Assembly: GCA_947577185.1 (NCBI GenBank)
Contig: CANPUE010000005.1
Span: 86,928 to 150,927 of the forward strand
DNA from: an uncultured Lachnospiraceae bacterium
GTDB taxonomy: Bacteria; Bacillota; Clostridia; Lachnospirales; Lachnospiraceae
Length of the DNA: 64,000 nt
Reading direction: 5' to 3'
Below are positions 36,376 through 45,016 of this stretch, piece after piece. Under the pieces are notes generated by a model that had not been told where the DNA came from, searched no databases, and was given only the letters and a program-made list of their open reading frames with translations. How positions within the stretch are numbered: the stretch's first letter is position 1; every line of letters begins with the position of its first letter. Both the position numbers and the translations under genes were made by a program.

Positions 36376-37509
36376 TCACCCCCCAATCTCCCCGAGCCTC
36401 TTCTTCGCCATTTCGAATTCTCCGCATTTTTTATAATACGTTCGCGCCTCATTCAGCTGTCCGGTACATTCATAGATGACGCCGATGTTGTAAAAAGCGC
36501 GGTAGCTGTTAATTCCCTCCACGGAAAACTCTTCTATCGTGGCACACTTTTTGAACATATCCACAGCCTCGGCGAAGAGACCATTATTCATATAGATTAA
36601 TCCCATTAGAAATACAAAGTCTGCTCTGTGGCAGAAATCATCATAGATGCCTTCCAGCTGCAGGGCATCCGGATACCGTTTTAAATCCAGCAGGCAGTAT
36701 CCGTAGGCATCCACCATATCTTTCACATAATCCTGACTGGGATCCACATCCATGGATAAGCCCAGATCAAACCATTCGTGCGCTTTTTCAAATTCTTTGA
36801 GCTTCATGCAGCACTGTCCCAACTGATAATACAGGTAGGAATCCGGCCCAGCGGCAGAAAGTTCTTTTTCCAGTAAAGAGAGGTTGCGCTTCGCCTTGGC
36901 CTGCATTTCTTCTTCGGAGCAGTCATAGCCGACGTGGAGCGCGGTGATCGGGGCAGTAAATGCCCTGACAGGTTCATGAAGAGCAGCCGTCTTTGCGGCT
37001 GTCCGGCCGTCTGGCAGGCGGTCCGCTGAATGGCTGCGGTCTTCGCGGCTGCTTTCGGGAAGCCGCTCCAACTGTTCATGGACCGCGCCTGTGAAGTGAT
37101 AATAGTTTCTGTTAAAAAAACGGCTGACACGGACATGCTCTACAGAAATCTGTCCGTTTTGCGTAAAGCGGTTACGCAAAAGGATCCGCCCGGCACATTG
37201 CGGGAATTGATCCATCAGACGGGATAAAAGTTTTTCATCGATGGTTTCCAGATATTCATCGCAGTCGAGTGTGAGTATCCAGTCATTCGATGCCTGGGCA
37301 ACGGCGTAATTTTTGGCGGCGCTGAAATCATCCGTCCAGCGAAAGTGGCAGATATGATCGGCGTACTTTGCGGCAATCTCCAGTGTGGCATCTGTGGAAC
37401 CGGTATCGACCAAAACTATTTCATAAGGGAAGAGTTTTGCGCGGTTTAAGCATTTTTCAATATGTTTTTCTTCATTTTTTGCAATGATACAGATGGATAT
37501 GGGCAGCAT
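36376..37509 (-). CDS. GT2 glycosyltransferase with C-terminal TPR repeats
   Basis: 377 aa from the ATG at 37509, chosen by analogy with its paralogue at 37605 (both begin MLPI); an upstream in-frame ATG at 37536 would add nine residues. The N-terminal GT2 domain has ICIIAKNEEKHIEKCL, IVLVDTGSTDATLE and LDCDEYLE. The C-terminal part has helical tetratricopeptide-like units (YYQLGQCCMKLKEFEKAHEW, FYNIGVIYECTGQLNEA). This GT2-TPR family is widespread in Firmicutes and often of unknown target. A GC-rich spot around 37000-37080 (Ala/Arg/Asp-rich insertion of about 30 residues) is absent from the paralogue. Confidence 0.8.
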   Translation of the reverse strand: MLPISICIIAKNEEKHIEKCLNRAKLFPYEIVLVDTGSTDATLEIAAKYADHICHFRWTDDFSAAKNYAVAQASNDWILTLDCDEYLETIDEKLLSRLMDQFPQCAGRILLRNRFTQNGQISVEHVRVSRFFNRNYYHFTGAVHEQLERLPESSREDRSHSADRLPDGRTAAKTAALHEPVRAFTAPITALHVGYDCSEEEMQAKAKRNLSLLEKELSAAGPDSYLYYQLGQCCMKLKEFEKAHEWFDLGLSMDVDPSQDYVKDMVDAYGYCLLDLKRYPDALQLEGIYDDFCHRADFVFLMGLIYMNNGLFAEAVDMFKKCATIEEFSVEGINSYRAFYNIGVIYECTGQLNEARTYYKKCGEFEMAKKRLGEIGG

Positions 37510-37604
37510 TGTTCTCGTGTTTTCTACCTTCCTCATATAGTTATGCAGCTTTCGGGGTGCAAATTATTTTATTTCCGGTACATTATTGCAGGCTTCATTT
37601 TTGG

Positions 37605-38690
37605 CTATAAATGGCTGTCCTGCTCCGGCGTATCCGTTTCCTGTGACAGTTGTTCCAGCCTTTTCACTGCGTTATTATAGTCGCCGCATTTGAGATAATA
37701 TTCTTTCGCCTTTTGTTTGTCTCCGATTGTCTCATAGATGACGCCGATATTGTAATAGGCGCGGTAGCTGTTGACGCCTTTGCGGGAACAGGAAGTCAGC
37801 GTGGTTGCTTTCGTAAATTCTTCGATCGCCTTTTCCCACATATTTTTTTTCATATAGACCATACCCATCAGATAGACAAAGTCCGCATGATGGGAAAACA
37901 ATTTGTACTTTTCTTTCAGAGACAGCGCCGTGTCATATTTTGCCAGTTCAATCAGGCTGTAGCCGTAAGTCTCAGTCATGCTCTGAACGAAAGCAGACTG
38001 TGGGTCGGCGTTGAGATCAAGCCCCAGTTTATAATATTGGACAGCCTTATCCAGATCATTTAAGGAAATATAGTTTTGGCCAAGCTGGAAATAAATATAG
38101 GGATTGGGCCCTTTCCGTTCGAGATCCTGGAGGAGCAGCTCCAGATTACGGGTAGCGCGCATCCGCTTGTCGGATTCTGAGACATATCCTTCATGATAGA
38201 AAGTAAAAGGAAGGTTGAACGAATCCGGTTCTTTGCCGTCCAGCGATGTGACCTGTTCGTGGATACGGCCTTCATAATGGCAATATCGGCGGTTAAAGAG
38301 TCTGCCGATACGTTCGGTCATGATAGAACGTACACCCTGAATGATGTAGGGATTGTTCCGCACGATCATGCCAACGGAGGTGAGATTATCCTGAAGGATC
38401 TCCTCGATATTGACCAGATTTATGTTTTCCAGATATTCGTCGCAGTCAATAATCAGAACCCAGTCGTTCGACGCCTGACTGATGGAATAGTTTCTGGCAG
38501 CGCTGAAGTCATCGCACCAGTCAAAGTGGTAGACTTTTTGCGTGTATTTTTTGGCCGCTTCAGTGGTCCTGTCGACGGATCCCGTATCGACAACGACAAT
38601 CTCAAATTTACATGGACGGAGCCGTTTTAAACATTCCTCAATATGAATATCCTCATTTTTTGCGATCATACAGACTGTAATCGGTAACAT
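37605..38690 (-). CDS. GT2 glycosyltransferase with C-terminal TPR repeats (paralogue)
   Basis: 361 aa from the ATG at 38690, about 10 bases after AAAGG. GT2 motifs VCMIAKNEDIHIEECL, IVVVDTGSVDRT and IDCDEYLE, then TPR-like units (YFQLGQNYISLNDLDKAVQYY, YYNIGVIYETIGDKQKAKEYY). Tandem duplicate of the gene at 36376, upstream of it on the same strand, 95 bases apart. Probably co-transcribed from a promoter near 38774-38810. Confidence 0.85.
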   Translation of the reverse strand: MLPITVCMIAKNEDIHIEECLKRLRPCKFEIVVVDTGSVDRTTEAAKKYTQKVYHFDWCDDFSAARNYSISQASNDWVLIIDCDEYLENINLVNIEEILQDNLTSVGMIVRNNPYIIQGVRSIMTERIGRLFNRRYCHYEGRIHEQVTSLDGKEPDSFNLPFTFYHEGYVSESDKRMRATRNLELLLQDLERKGPNPYIYFQLGQNYISLNDLDKAVQYYKLGLDLNADPQSAFVQSMTETYGYSLIELAKYDTALSLKEKYKLFSHHADFVYLMGMVYMKKNMWEKAIEEFTKATTLTSCSRKGVNSYRAYYNIGVIYETIGDKQKAKEYYLKCGDYNNAVKRLEQLSQETDTPEQDSHL

Positions 38691-39010
38691 AGCATCATGC
38701 CTTTCTTTCGTGTCATTATGCGGAGAAAACCCCCTGAAAACGGGCCGGTAACGGACACCGCTATGACCCATATATAATACCATTTTACCATTTTAACCGT
38801 CTTCCTACAACAGCCATGTTGGGAAATCATGAGAATTCCGTTATTAAATTCTATCGCTTTTTTGGCTATTGCTACGGAATTTCGTTAAAAAAAGCAAATA
38901 GGAGGTTCCTTTTCTGAAAGTTTTGTGGTAAAGTAATAGTAATCATGAAGTAATAAGGGAGTTAACTTCACGGTGGGTAGAAAGACTTACTTTTAAGGAG
39001 GGACTGGTAT
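38691..39010. other. divergent intergenic region, 320 bp
   Basis: It separates the minus-strand GT2-TPR pair from the + strand HTH gene. Besides the minus-strand promoter candidate it holds an inverted repeat AATTCCGT (38834-38841) / ACGGAATT (38874-38881) around an AT-rich 32-base loop. An AAGGAGGGA binding site for the HTH gene is at its right end. No clear + strand -35/-10 pair could be chosen and no coding potential is seen. Confidence 0.5.
38774..38810 (-). promoter_or_regulatory. candidate promoter for the two GT2-TPR genes
   Basis: Read on the minus strand, TTGTAG (38810-38805) and TAAAAT (38787-38782) are 17 bases apart with an extended TGG before the -10; an alternative -10 TATTAT lies at 38779-38774. 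It sits about 85 bases upstream of the start at 38690. Confidence 0.4.
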
Positions 39011-39352
39011 ATGACCAAGGCAGAAATTTTAAAATCAGAAATTTTATCACAGTACAAGAGTGTAAGGCAGTTTGCAATAGAAATGGAGATTCCATATTCT
39101 ACTCTTGTAACGGCATTAGACAGAGGAATTGAAGGGATGGCATACGGCACTGTGATCAGAATGTGTGACAGATTGAATCTGAATCCGGTTGATTTTTCAC
39201 CACTTGACAAAAAGAGTCCGCTTGGAAGCAAAATTCTTGAGAACAGGGTAATGCAGTATTATATCAAACTCAATAAGACAGGACGTAAGAAAGCGCTTGA
39301 ACTGATGGAAGATTACGCGCAGCTTGAGAAATATCAGGCGCCGGAACAATGA
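39011..39352 (+). CDS. small helix-turn-helix DNA-binding protein
   Basis: 113 aa. Residues about 15-58 fit an XRE/Cro-type helix-turn-helix (YKSVRQFAIEMEIPYSTLVTALDR, then VIRMCDRLNLNP); the C terminus is helical and charged. AAGGAGGGA lies 7 bases before the ATG. It is 21 bases upstream of glf and probably co-transcribed with it. Could regulate the neighbouring glycan genes, but nothing in the sequence proves a target. Confidence 0.75.
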   Translation: MTKAEILKSEILSQYKSVRQFAIEMEIPYSTLVTALDRGIEGMAYGTVIRMCDRLNLNPVDFSPLDKKSPLGSKILENRVMQYYIKLNKTGRKKALELMEDYAQLEKYQAPEQ

Positions 39353-39373
39353 GCAGGACAATGAGGAAAAAGG

Positions 39374-40516
39374 ATGCATTATGATTATTTGATCGTCGGT
39401 TCCGGCTTATTCGGCGCGGTATTTGCATATGAGATGACAAAGAGAGGCAGAAAAGTCCTTGTCATTGACAAAAGAGATCACATTGCGGGAAATATTTATA
39501 CGGAGGAAGTTCTTGGTATTCAGGTACACAAATATGGCGCTCATATCTTTCATACGTCGAACGAGAAGATATGGAACTATGTGAATCAATTTGCGTCGTT
39601 TAACCATTATGTGAATTCGCCTGTCGCAAAGTACCATGATGAATTATATAATCTTCCTTTTAATATGAATACTTTCAGCAAAATGTGGGGGATTACAACG
39701 CCAGAGCAGGCGAAAGAAAAGATTGCAGAGCAGATTGCCATGCTGGATATTAAGGAGCCGCAGAATCTGGAAGAGCAGGCGCTGTCTCTGGTCGGACGCG
39801 ATGTCTATGAGAAACTGGTAAAAGGATATACAGAGAAGCAGTGGGGACGTGACTGCAGAGAGCTTCCGGCCTTTATCATCAGGAGACTGCCGCTTCGTTT
39901 CATCTATGACAATAACTATTTCAATGACACTTATCAGGGGATTCCGATTGGCGGTTATACAGCGATGATAGAAAAAATGCTTGCCGGAATCGAAGTGAAG
40001 ACAGGGATTAGCTATCAGGAGTATATACAGTCTCCTACAGTGGGAGACAATGACCGGATTTTGGACAGACAGGGTAATTCGTTTTCCAAAGTCATTTACA
40101 CGGGAATGATCGATGAGTATTTTGACTATCGTCTGGGCCATCTGGAATACCGTTCCCTGCGTTTTGAGCAGGAAGAGATCTCTGGGTGTGATAACTATCA
40201 GGGAAATGCGGTGATGAATTATACGGACAGGGAGACACCCTATACGAGAGTCATCGAGCACAAGCATTTCGAGTTTGGAAAACAGCCGGATACCGTGATC
40301 ACAAGAGAATATCCGCTGGAATGGAAACCGGGTGAAGAACCCTATTATCCGGTAAATAATGAAAAAAATAATGCGTTGTCTGCCCGGTATCAGAAACTTG
40401 CCGGGGCGGAAACGAAAGTACTGTTCGGAGGACGGCTTGGAAGCTATCAATACTATGATATGGATAAAGTGATTGAGGCAGCCCTCTGTGCAGTGGAGAC
40501 ATGTATGGCAGAGTGA
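39374..40516 (+). CDS. glf: UDP-galactopyranose mutase
   Basis: 380 aa, full length for the family. The FAD-binding Rossmann motif VGSGLFGAVFA (8-18) is followed by VIDKRDHIAGN, KYGAHIFHT and the conserved LPFNMNTF and ekqWGRD (TEKQWGRDC) segments. The C-terminal GGRLGSYQYYDMD motif, which contacts FAD, is intact. It converts UDP-galactopyranose to UDP-galactofuranose, so a galactofuranose-containing glycan is made by this organism. No galactofuranosyltransferase can be singled out among the GT2 genes upstream. GAGGAAAAAGG precedes the ATG; a terminator follows. Confidence 0.95.
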   Translation: MHYDYLIVGSGLFGAVFAYEMTKRGRKVLVIDKRDHIAGNIYTEEVLGIQVHKYGAHIFHTSNEKIWNYVNQFASFNHYVNSPVAKYHDELYNLPFNMNTFSKMWGITTPEQAKEKIAEQIAMLDIKEPQNLEEQALSLVGRDVYEKLVKGYTEKQWGRDCRELPAFIIRRLPLRFIYDNNYFNDTYQGIPIGGYTAMIEKMLAGIEVKTGISYQEYIQSPTVGDNDRILDRQGNSFSKVIYTGMIDEYFDYRLGHLEYRSLRFEQEEISGCDNYQGNAVMNYTDRETPYTRVIEHKHFEFGKQPDTVITREYPLEWKPGEEPYYPVNNEKNNALSARYQKLAGAETKVLFGGRLGSYQYYDMDKVIEAALCAVETCMAE

Positions 40517-40532
40517 TATACAGTGAAGCAGG

Positions 40533-40567
40533 AAACAGTCGGGGAAAGAACTCCTGACTGTTTTTTT
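40533..40567 (+). terminator. rho-independent terminator after glf
   Basis: AAACAGTC (40533-40540) pairs with GACTGTTT (40556-40563), with additional G/C pairing in the loop, followed by a run of seven T. Confidence 0.85.
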
Positions 40568-40609
40568 ATCTTATAGGAAATTGCTGTAATCGCAGAGGGA
40601 ATCAAACGA

Positions 40610-40661
40610 GAATTTACGTAGTAAATTCTTGGAGCGCAAGCTGCGGAGCTTGCGCTTTTTT
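40610..40661. terminator. double hairpin with terminator-like second stem
   Basis: Two adjacent stem-loops: GAATTTAC-GTA-GTAAATTC (40610-40628) and AGCGCAAGCT-GCGG-AGCTTGCGCT (40633-40656) followed by T6. The second is a perfect 10-bp stem and would terminate + strand transcription a second time after glf. The paired-hairpin form also resembles dispersed intergenic repeat elements of this bacterial group. Confidence 0.7.
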
Positions 40662-40727
40662 ATTGGAAACTCAAGTATCCTGAACTTTCGACATACCGCG
40701 GCCTGTATCTGTTTGTAAAATCCGCAC

Positions 40728-40755
40728 TTGACAATCCGGGAACGCCTGCTATAAT
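40728..40755 (+). promoter_or_regulatory. sigma-A promoter of the acyl-CoA carboxylase gene
   Basis: TTGACA (40728-40733) and TATAAT (40750-40755), both perfect consensus, 16 bases apart. Transcription would start near 40762, inside the palindromic operator. Confidence 0.85.
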
Positions 40756-40756
40756 T

Positions 40757-40791
40757 TATCATAATAGTTTGATAATCAAAATATTATGATA
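40757..40791. promoter_or_regulatory. 35-bp palindromic operator, FabT-box-like
   Basis: The core TTTGATAATCAAA (40768-40780) is flanked by arms TATCATAATA (40757-40766) and TATTATGATA (40782-40791); the whole is a near-perfect palindrome centred on 40774, with one mismatched pair. The core matches my recollection of the FabT (MarR-family) fatty-acid synthesis operator. It overlaps the predicted transcription start, so binding should repress. A separate GAACGTTC palindrome lies at 40819-40826. Confidence 0.65.
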
Positions 40792-40866
40792 TCAAAGCAT
40801 ATTTAAGACGGACTGACCGAACGTTCAGGACGGCAGGATTGAGGACAACAGGCAGGAGGTTTTGTG

Positions 40867-42477
40867 ATGGACTGGGAGGCAGCGATTCAGGGTTTAGAGG
40901 AGAGAAGGAAGAGGGCGCTGGCAGGCGGCGGCAGAGCCAGAGTGGAGAAACAGCATCAGGGTGGAAAGCTCACCGCGAGAGAGCGGATCGAACTATTACT
41001 TGACAAAGACACTTTTGTGGAAGTGGACGGATTTGTGGAATCCAGAATTGATGATTTTGATCTGGATAAGAGGCGCGTGCCGGGGGACGGTGTTGTAACA
41101 GGATATGGAGAGATTGACGGCAGGCTTGTTTTTGTATCGAGCGAGGATTTTACGGTGATCGGCGGTACATTGGGGGAATACCATTCCTTTAAGATCTGCC
41201 GGATTCAGGATATGGCAATGCAGATGCGTGTGCCGCTTATCTGCATCAACGACAGCGGCGGGGCGAGAATTGAAGAGGGCATTTCATCTCTGAGCGGATA
41301 CAGCGGTATGTTTCTGCGCCATACGCGTGCCTCCGGAGTGATCCCCCAGATCGCGGTGATCCTTGGCCCGTGTTCGGGCGGGGCATGTTATGCTCCGGCG
41401 ATCTGTGACTTTATTTTTATGGTGAAAGACATTTCAAAGATGTTTATTACCGGTCCGAATGTCGTGAAGACGGTCATCAATGAGGAAGTATCAGTGGAGG
41501 ATCTGGGCGGGGCCGCGGTGCACGCACACAAAAGCGGTGTTTCTCATTTTACTTATGAAACGGAAGCGGAATGTCTGATGGGAGTCCGCAAGCTGCTTTC
41601 CTATCTGCCGGGCAATAATACGGAAAAACCGCCGGTCGTCAACACAAAAGAGCGGCAGAGCCGTCTGCCGGATGTCAGGAAAGTATTTGGCAGGCCGGGC
41701 AGGGAAGAAACGGCGGCACGGGCGAAAGCCGCCAAAATCAAAGACATCGTACCGGATAACTCCAGACATGCGTATGACGTGAAAGAGGTCATAGACTGTA
41801 TTGTGGATGAAGGCAGTTTTTTTGAAGTCCAAAAAGAGTTTGCAATGAACAGCGTGGTCGGATGGGGCAGGATGGAAGGAAAAGTTGTGGGATTTATCGC
41901 GAACCAGCCCAATGTCATGGGGGGCTCTCTGGATTATCATGCGTCGGATAAGATCGCGAGGTTTATCCGTTTCTGTGACTGTTTTAACATTCCGTTGGTG
42001 ACTCTGATTGATGTACCGGCATTTCTGCCAGGAACAGAACAGGAACACGCGGGGATCATCAGACATGGAGCGAAGATCTTATACGCCTATTCCGAGGCGA
42101 CTGTACCGAAAATATCACTGATCATGCGCAAAGCGTACGGCGGCGCTTATATTGCCATGAATTCCAAAGAGATGGGAGCGGATATCGTCTATGCCTGGCC
42201 GATCGCCGAAATCGCTGTGATGGGAGCAGATGGCGCGGTCAACATTGCCTTTAAGAGAAAGATCAAAGCGGCTCAGGATCCGGAAGCCATGCGTGAGGCC
42301 TGCAAAGCCGAGTATGAAGAACGCTTTCTGAATCCGTATGTTGCGGCGGCAAGAGGGTACGTCAATGAAGTCATCCGTCCGGAAGAGACGAGAGGCGCAC
42401 TGGTGAGAGCATTGCATGCTTTGAAGAACAAGCAGGCAGAACTGCCCAAAAAGAAACATGGGAATATACCGTTATGA
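40867..42477 (+). CDS. acyl-CoA carboxylase carboxyltransferase subunit
   Basis: 536 aa from the ATG at 40867, 7 bases after AGGAGG. It has the two crotonase-like halves of the biotin-dependent carboxyltransferase family: N-half INDSGGARIEEG and LGPCSGGACYAPA oxyanion motifs, C-half PAFLPGTEQE and RKAYGGAYIAMNSKEMGAD. This is the propionyl-CoA carboxylase beta / methylmalonyl-CoA decarboxylase alpha type. No biotin carboxylase, BCCP or membrane decarboxylase subunit lies nearby, so the physiological partner is unknown. The FabT-like operator in front suggests a lipid-synthesis role (acetyl- or propionyl-CoA carboxylation). Monocistronic, with a terminator 16 bases after the stop. Confidence 0.85.
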   Translation: MDWEAAIQGLEERRKRALAGGGRARVEKQHQGGKLTARERIELLLDKDTFVEVDGFVESRIDDFDLDKRRVPGDGVVTGYGEIDGRLVFVSSEDFTVIGGTLGEYHSFKICRIQDMAMQMRVPLICINDSGGARIEEGISSLSGYSGMFLRHTRASGVIPQIAVILGPCSGGACYAPAICDFIFMVKDISKMFITGPNVVKTVINEEVSVEDLGGAAVHAHKSGVSHFTYETEAECLMGVRKLLSYLPGNNTEKPPVVNTKERQSRLPDVRKVFGRPGREETAARAKAAKIKDIVPDNSRHAYDVKEVIDCIVDEGSFFEVQKEFAMNSVVGWGRMEGKVVGFIANQPNVMGGSLDYHASDKIARFIRFCDCFNIPLVTLIDVPAFLPGTEQEHAGIIRHGAKILYAYSEATVPKISLIMRKAYGGAYIAMNSKEMGADIVYAWPIAEIAVMGADGAVNIAFKRKIKAAQDPEAMREACKAEYEERFLNPYVAAARGYVNEVIRPEETRGALVRALHALKNKQAELPKKKHGNIPL

Positions 42478-42492
42478 CGGGAGAATAACAGT

Positions 42493-42528
42493 AAAACCGG
42501 TCCGATCGCAGCGATCAGGCCGGTTTTT
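42493..42528. terminator. bidirectional rho-independent terminator
   Basis: AAAACCGG (42493-42500) pairs with CCGGTTTT (42520-42527), and the interior GATCG/CGATC extends the stem. A-run and T-run on the two sides suit termination of both the carboxylase gene and the converging FliD-like gene. Confidence 0.85.
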
Positions 42529-42560
42529 CAGATTCCATTTTCAAAATGAAAGAGCCATGT

Positions 42561-43874
42561 TTAACAATAACTATTGAACATCATTCCGCTGTACGCACTC
42601 GTGATATAAGGTGTCGCGAAATTCTTGCCTGGATTCTTATAAGCCACAACGATATTATTCACATAATTCATTGGGTCTAAGGAAATCTGGTTGGATTTGC
42701 GCACGAGAGAATGTGTGAAATCCATGATAGAAGAAAATGCCTTCCTGGCATCACTTCCGGTTGCCGTTTTCTGAACCGCCTCGGAATCGACTTCGAGCGT
42801 GCCGTCAAGGTTTAAGTTTAATCCTGCGGAAGTCAGTCCCGGTGCATAATAGCGGGAAATGCTGCCAAGTTCCTGGACCAGGCGGTTGCTCTTTGGATGT
42901 TTGTCGCTGTATTCTGCGGCAGAGTGTAAGAAAGAATTGTAACCGTTTACCAGCGTATTAATATTTTCCGCGAGTGATTCCACATCTGTCTTTAATCCGA
43001 TCGAAGTGGTTTCCCCTTCCTCACTGCTGACACCGTTTAACGTCACTTCATACATGCGCCCTATGGTAAGTGTGTTGGATGTTGAAGTGCGCTCTTCCCC
43101 GTTGATCAGATATTGGGCATTGGAAGCCGGCAATGCAACATAATCAAGACCGAAATAATCGACTGTTCCGGAGTCCTTGCTGGTACGGTGATCCGATATA
43201 TAAAATATCTGCTGTTCATCATTTTTAAGGCCGGTCGCGGCTGATTCAAGCCTCATGCCGGAACAGTTCTCCTCGTTGATGACTACCTGTGCAGTAATTC
43301 CGATATTGGCACTGTTGATCAGTCTGGACAGACGTTCCTGAATGTCTTTGTTTGCATCTTCCGGTTTCATGCTGAATTGAAACTCATAGTTCAGATCATC
43401 AATACTGATATCAAAGGAATAGGTAGATGCAGGAAAGTTCACCGGCTCGTCACTGGGAAGATAATTTCCCATATTAACCTGCGGTGTGGCAAGCGAACGT
43501 ACCTCTACTTCCATGGCGGGCAGATTGACGCCATCCGCCAGCATGCCGATATAAGAAGCGCTGGCGATATTTTCATTGCTCGAATAGGCCGCTTTCTTAT
43601 TCAGCATTTCATCCTCGTCGAGATTACCGAGGGAAGCGATCGTATTTTTTAATTCTCTGGCGCTTTCCTTCATACCAACGGCAAAAGCACAGGATTCTTT
43701 GCTTTTATCAATGATATAGATCGGCGCCTCCTTATTCATTTTGACGATGGAATTATAAATGCTTCGCAGTTCGCTCTTTTTATGTGTGTCATAGGGCGTA
43801 CTGGATTTGGGCGCATACGTAGTCATATAGTAGTTGTAAACATTGGAATAATTTTGGATACTATTATAAGCCAT
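42561..43874 (-). CDS. FliD-like flagellar hook-associated/capping protein
   Basis: 437 aa from the ATG at 43874, preceded by AAAGGAGGTG. The C-terminal third has FliD hallmarks: SLAENINTLVNGYNSFLHSA and GLTSAGLNLNLDGTLEVDSEAV. The middle shows the beta-rich DISIDDLNYEFQF and SANIGITAQV pattern of FliD head domains. The N terminus (MAYNSIQNYSNVYNYYMTTYAP) differs from ordinary FliD, and the chain is shorter than most. It would cap the flagellar filament or a related structure. It lies 157 bases downstream of the FlxA-like gene on the same strand, presumably one operon. Confidence 0.7.
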   Translation of the reverse strand: MAYNSIQNYSNVYNYYMTTYAPKSSTPYDTHKKSELRSIYNSIVKMNKEAPIYIIDKSKESCAFAVGMKESARELKNTIASLGNLDEDEMLNKKAAYSSNENIASASYIGMLADGVNLPAMEVEVRSLATPQVNMGNYLPSDEPVNFPASTYSFDISIDDLNYEFQFSMKPEDANKDIQERLSRLINSANIGITAQVVINEENCSGMRLESAATGLKNDEQQIFYISDHRTSKDSGTVDYFGLDYVALPASNAQYLINGEERTSTSNTLTIGRMYEVTLNGVSSEEGETTSIGLKTDVESLAENINTLVNGYNSFLHSAAEYSDKHPKSNRLVQELGSISRYYAPGLTSAGLNLNLDGTLEVDSEAVQKTATGSDARKAFSSIMDFTHSLVRKSNQISLDPMNYVNNIVVAYKNPGKNFATPYITSAYSGMMFNSYC

Positions 43875-44031
43875 GATGCACCTCCTTTCTTCCGTGAAAT
43901 CCGATACCATGTCAAAGTATCCGGCTGGCTGTCCTTTGCCTTAATGCCGGAAAGATTATTATAGATAAGATTATTTATATTTTATCATTTTGCAGACCAG
44001 GATGCAAATATTTCATAACATACAGATAAGA

Positions 44032-44880
44032 TTATTTTTTCCTTGTTATGAGGACTTTTCCCTGCAGGGAAGAAAGCTCCTTCGGATTGTGATCTGTCGG
44101 TGCTCCGGGGATCACTGCCTTCCTGTTTCCTGTCTTTTCCCGATAGTCTTTTAAAGACTGGCTGACCCTGTCTTTTCGCTCTTTCGCATCTTTTTGGCTG
44201 TCAGCGATACTGTCGGCGATCTTTTGAACTTTTTCGCCCATACCTTTGGAGACATCAACCATCCGTTTTTGCAGTTTTAATTTTTCTTCATCTGTTTCGG
44301 TCGTCCGGATCCGGCCCTCAAGACCCGTACGGATCCTGTTCATATTAGAGAGCATCTCCCTGGTGTTGGAGAGCGTGACCATAATTCTTGCATTTTCATC
44401 AGGAAAAGCAAATTCCGGACTGTCAGTCTGAGAGAGTGTTCCCTGTGCTTCTTCCTCATTCGTTACTGGCGTGTTTCCGTTCGCCGTATTGTCTGCATTT
44501 TCTTCCGTGTTTCCCGGAACGGAAGCGGCCGTCTGGTTCCGGCTCTTTTCCTGTACGGCCGCCGCTTCCTGGCTTTGTGCGGTTTTCTGTTCCTGTCTGG
44601 CCGCTTCCTCCTGCCGTCTGGCTGCCGCTTCCTGCCGCTTCTGAATCTGGTACTGTTTCAGTTCACTGTTCAGATCCTGTATTTCCTCCTGCAATTCTTT
44701 CTTTTTATCTGTTTTTTCTTCTGCGGACATCTGCACGTCCTGTGTGAGCGTTCTCATTTTTTCCTGGAGGCTTGTAATCTGATTTTGGATGGTTTTTTCA
44801 TGACTGTCCGGTTCTCGTCTGCCTGCAGGTGTGACACTGGATAATGATGCGGATGCCGGTTTTATGCCTGTTACGTTCAT
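44032..44880 (-). CDS. FlxA-like coiled-coil protein
   Basis: 282 aa from the ATG at 44880, directly after GGGAGGGAATCT; the frame is open further upstream but has no binding site. Residues about 30-90 (KTIQNQITSLQEKMRTLTQD ... LNSELKQYQIQKRQE) match the pattern of FlxA-like proteins: a Gln/Lys/Glu coiled coil interrupted by an MSAEEK element. A long Gln/Ala/Glu-rich low-complexity stretch follows, then a helical C terminus. FlxA is part of the FliA (sigma-28) regulon in E. coli; its function is unknown. A sigma-28-like promoter lies 137 bases upstream. Confidence 0.65.
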   Translation of the reverse strand: MNVTGIKPASASLSSVTPAGRREPDSHEKTIQNQITSLQEKMRTLTQDVQMSAEEKTDKKKELQEEIQDLNSELKQYQIQKRQEAAARRQEEAARQEQKTAQSQEAAAVQEKSRNQTAASVPGNTEENADNTANGNTPVTNEEEAQGTLSQTDSPEFAFPDENARIMVTLSNTREMLSNMNRIRTGLEGRIRTTETDEEKLKLQKRMVDVSKGMGEKVQKIADSIADSQKDAKERKDRVSQSLKDYREKTGNRKAVIPGAPTDHNPKELSSLQGKVLITRKK

Positions 44881-45016
44881 AGATTCCCTCCCCACCCGAA
44901 AAATATAAAAAAGTGACGTTGTCACCCTTGGTTTTTTAGTCCGTCTGATGACAGACTTTTCTATCCATAAAGGCAAAAAAGGCAAAAAGAAACTAAACAT
45001 TCTTTTCTTATTATCT

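Noticed and set aside
36361..36386. GGGGG/CCCCC hairpin between the converging genes at 36.35 kb as a terminator
   Set aside because: The stem is short, overlaps the stop of the minus-strand gene and lacks a T-run.
40819..40826. GAACGTTC palindrome as a TetR-type operator before the carboxylase gene
   Set aside because: Only 8 bases are symmetrical and the flanks do not extend the palindrome, so support is too thin for its own feature.
43880..43960. A second sigma-28-like promoter directly before the FliD-like gene (GCCGGATA with TAAG upstream)
   Set aside because: The -10 has an extra base and the spacer is wrong; the FlxA-side site is much better and can serve both genes.
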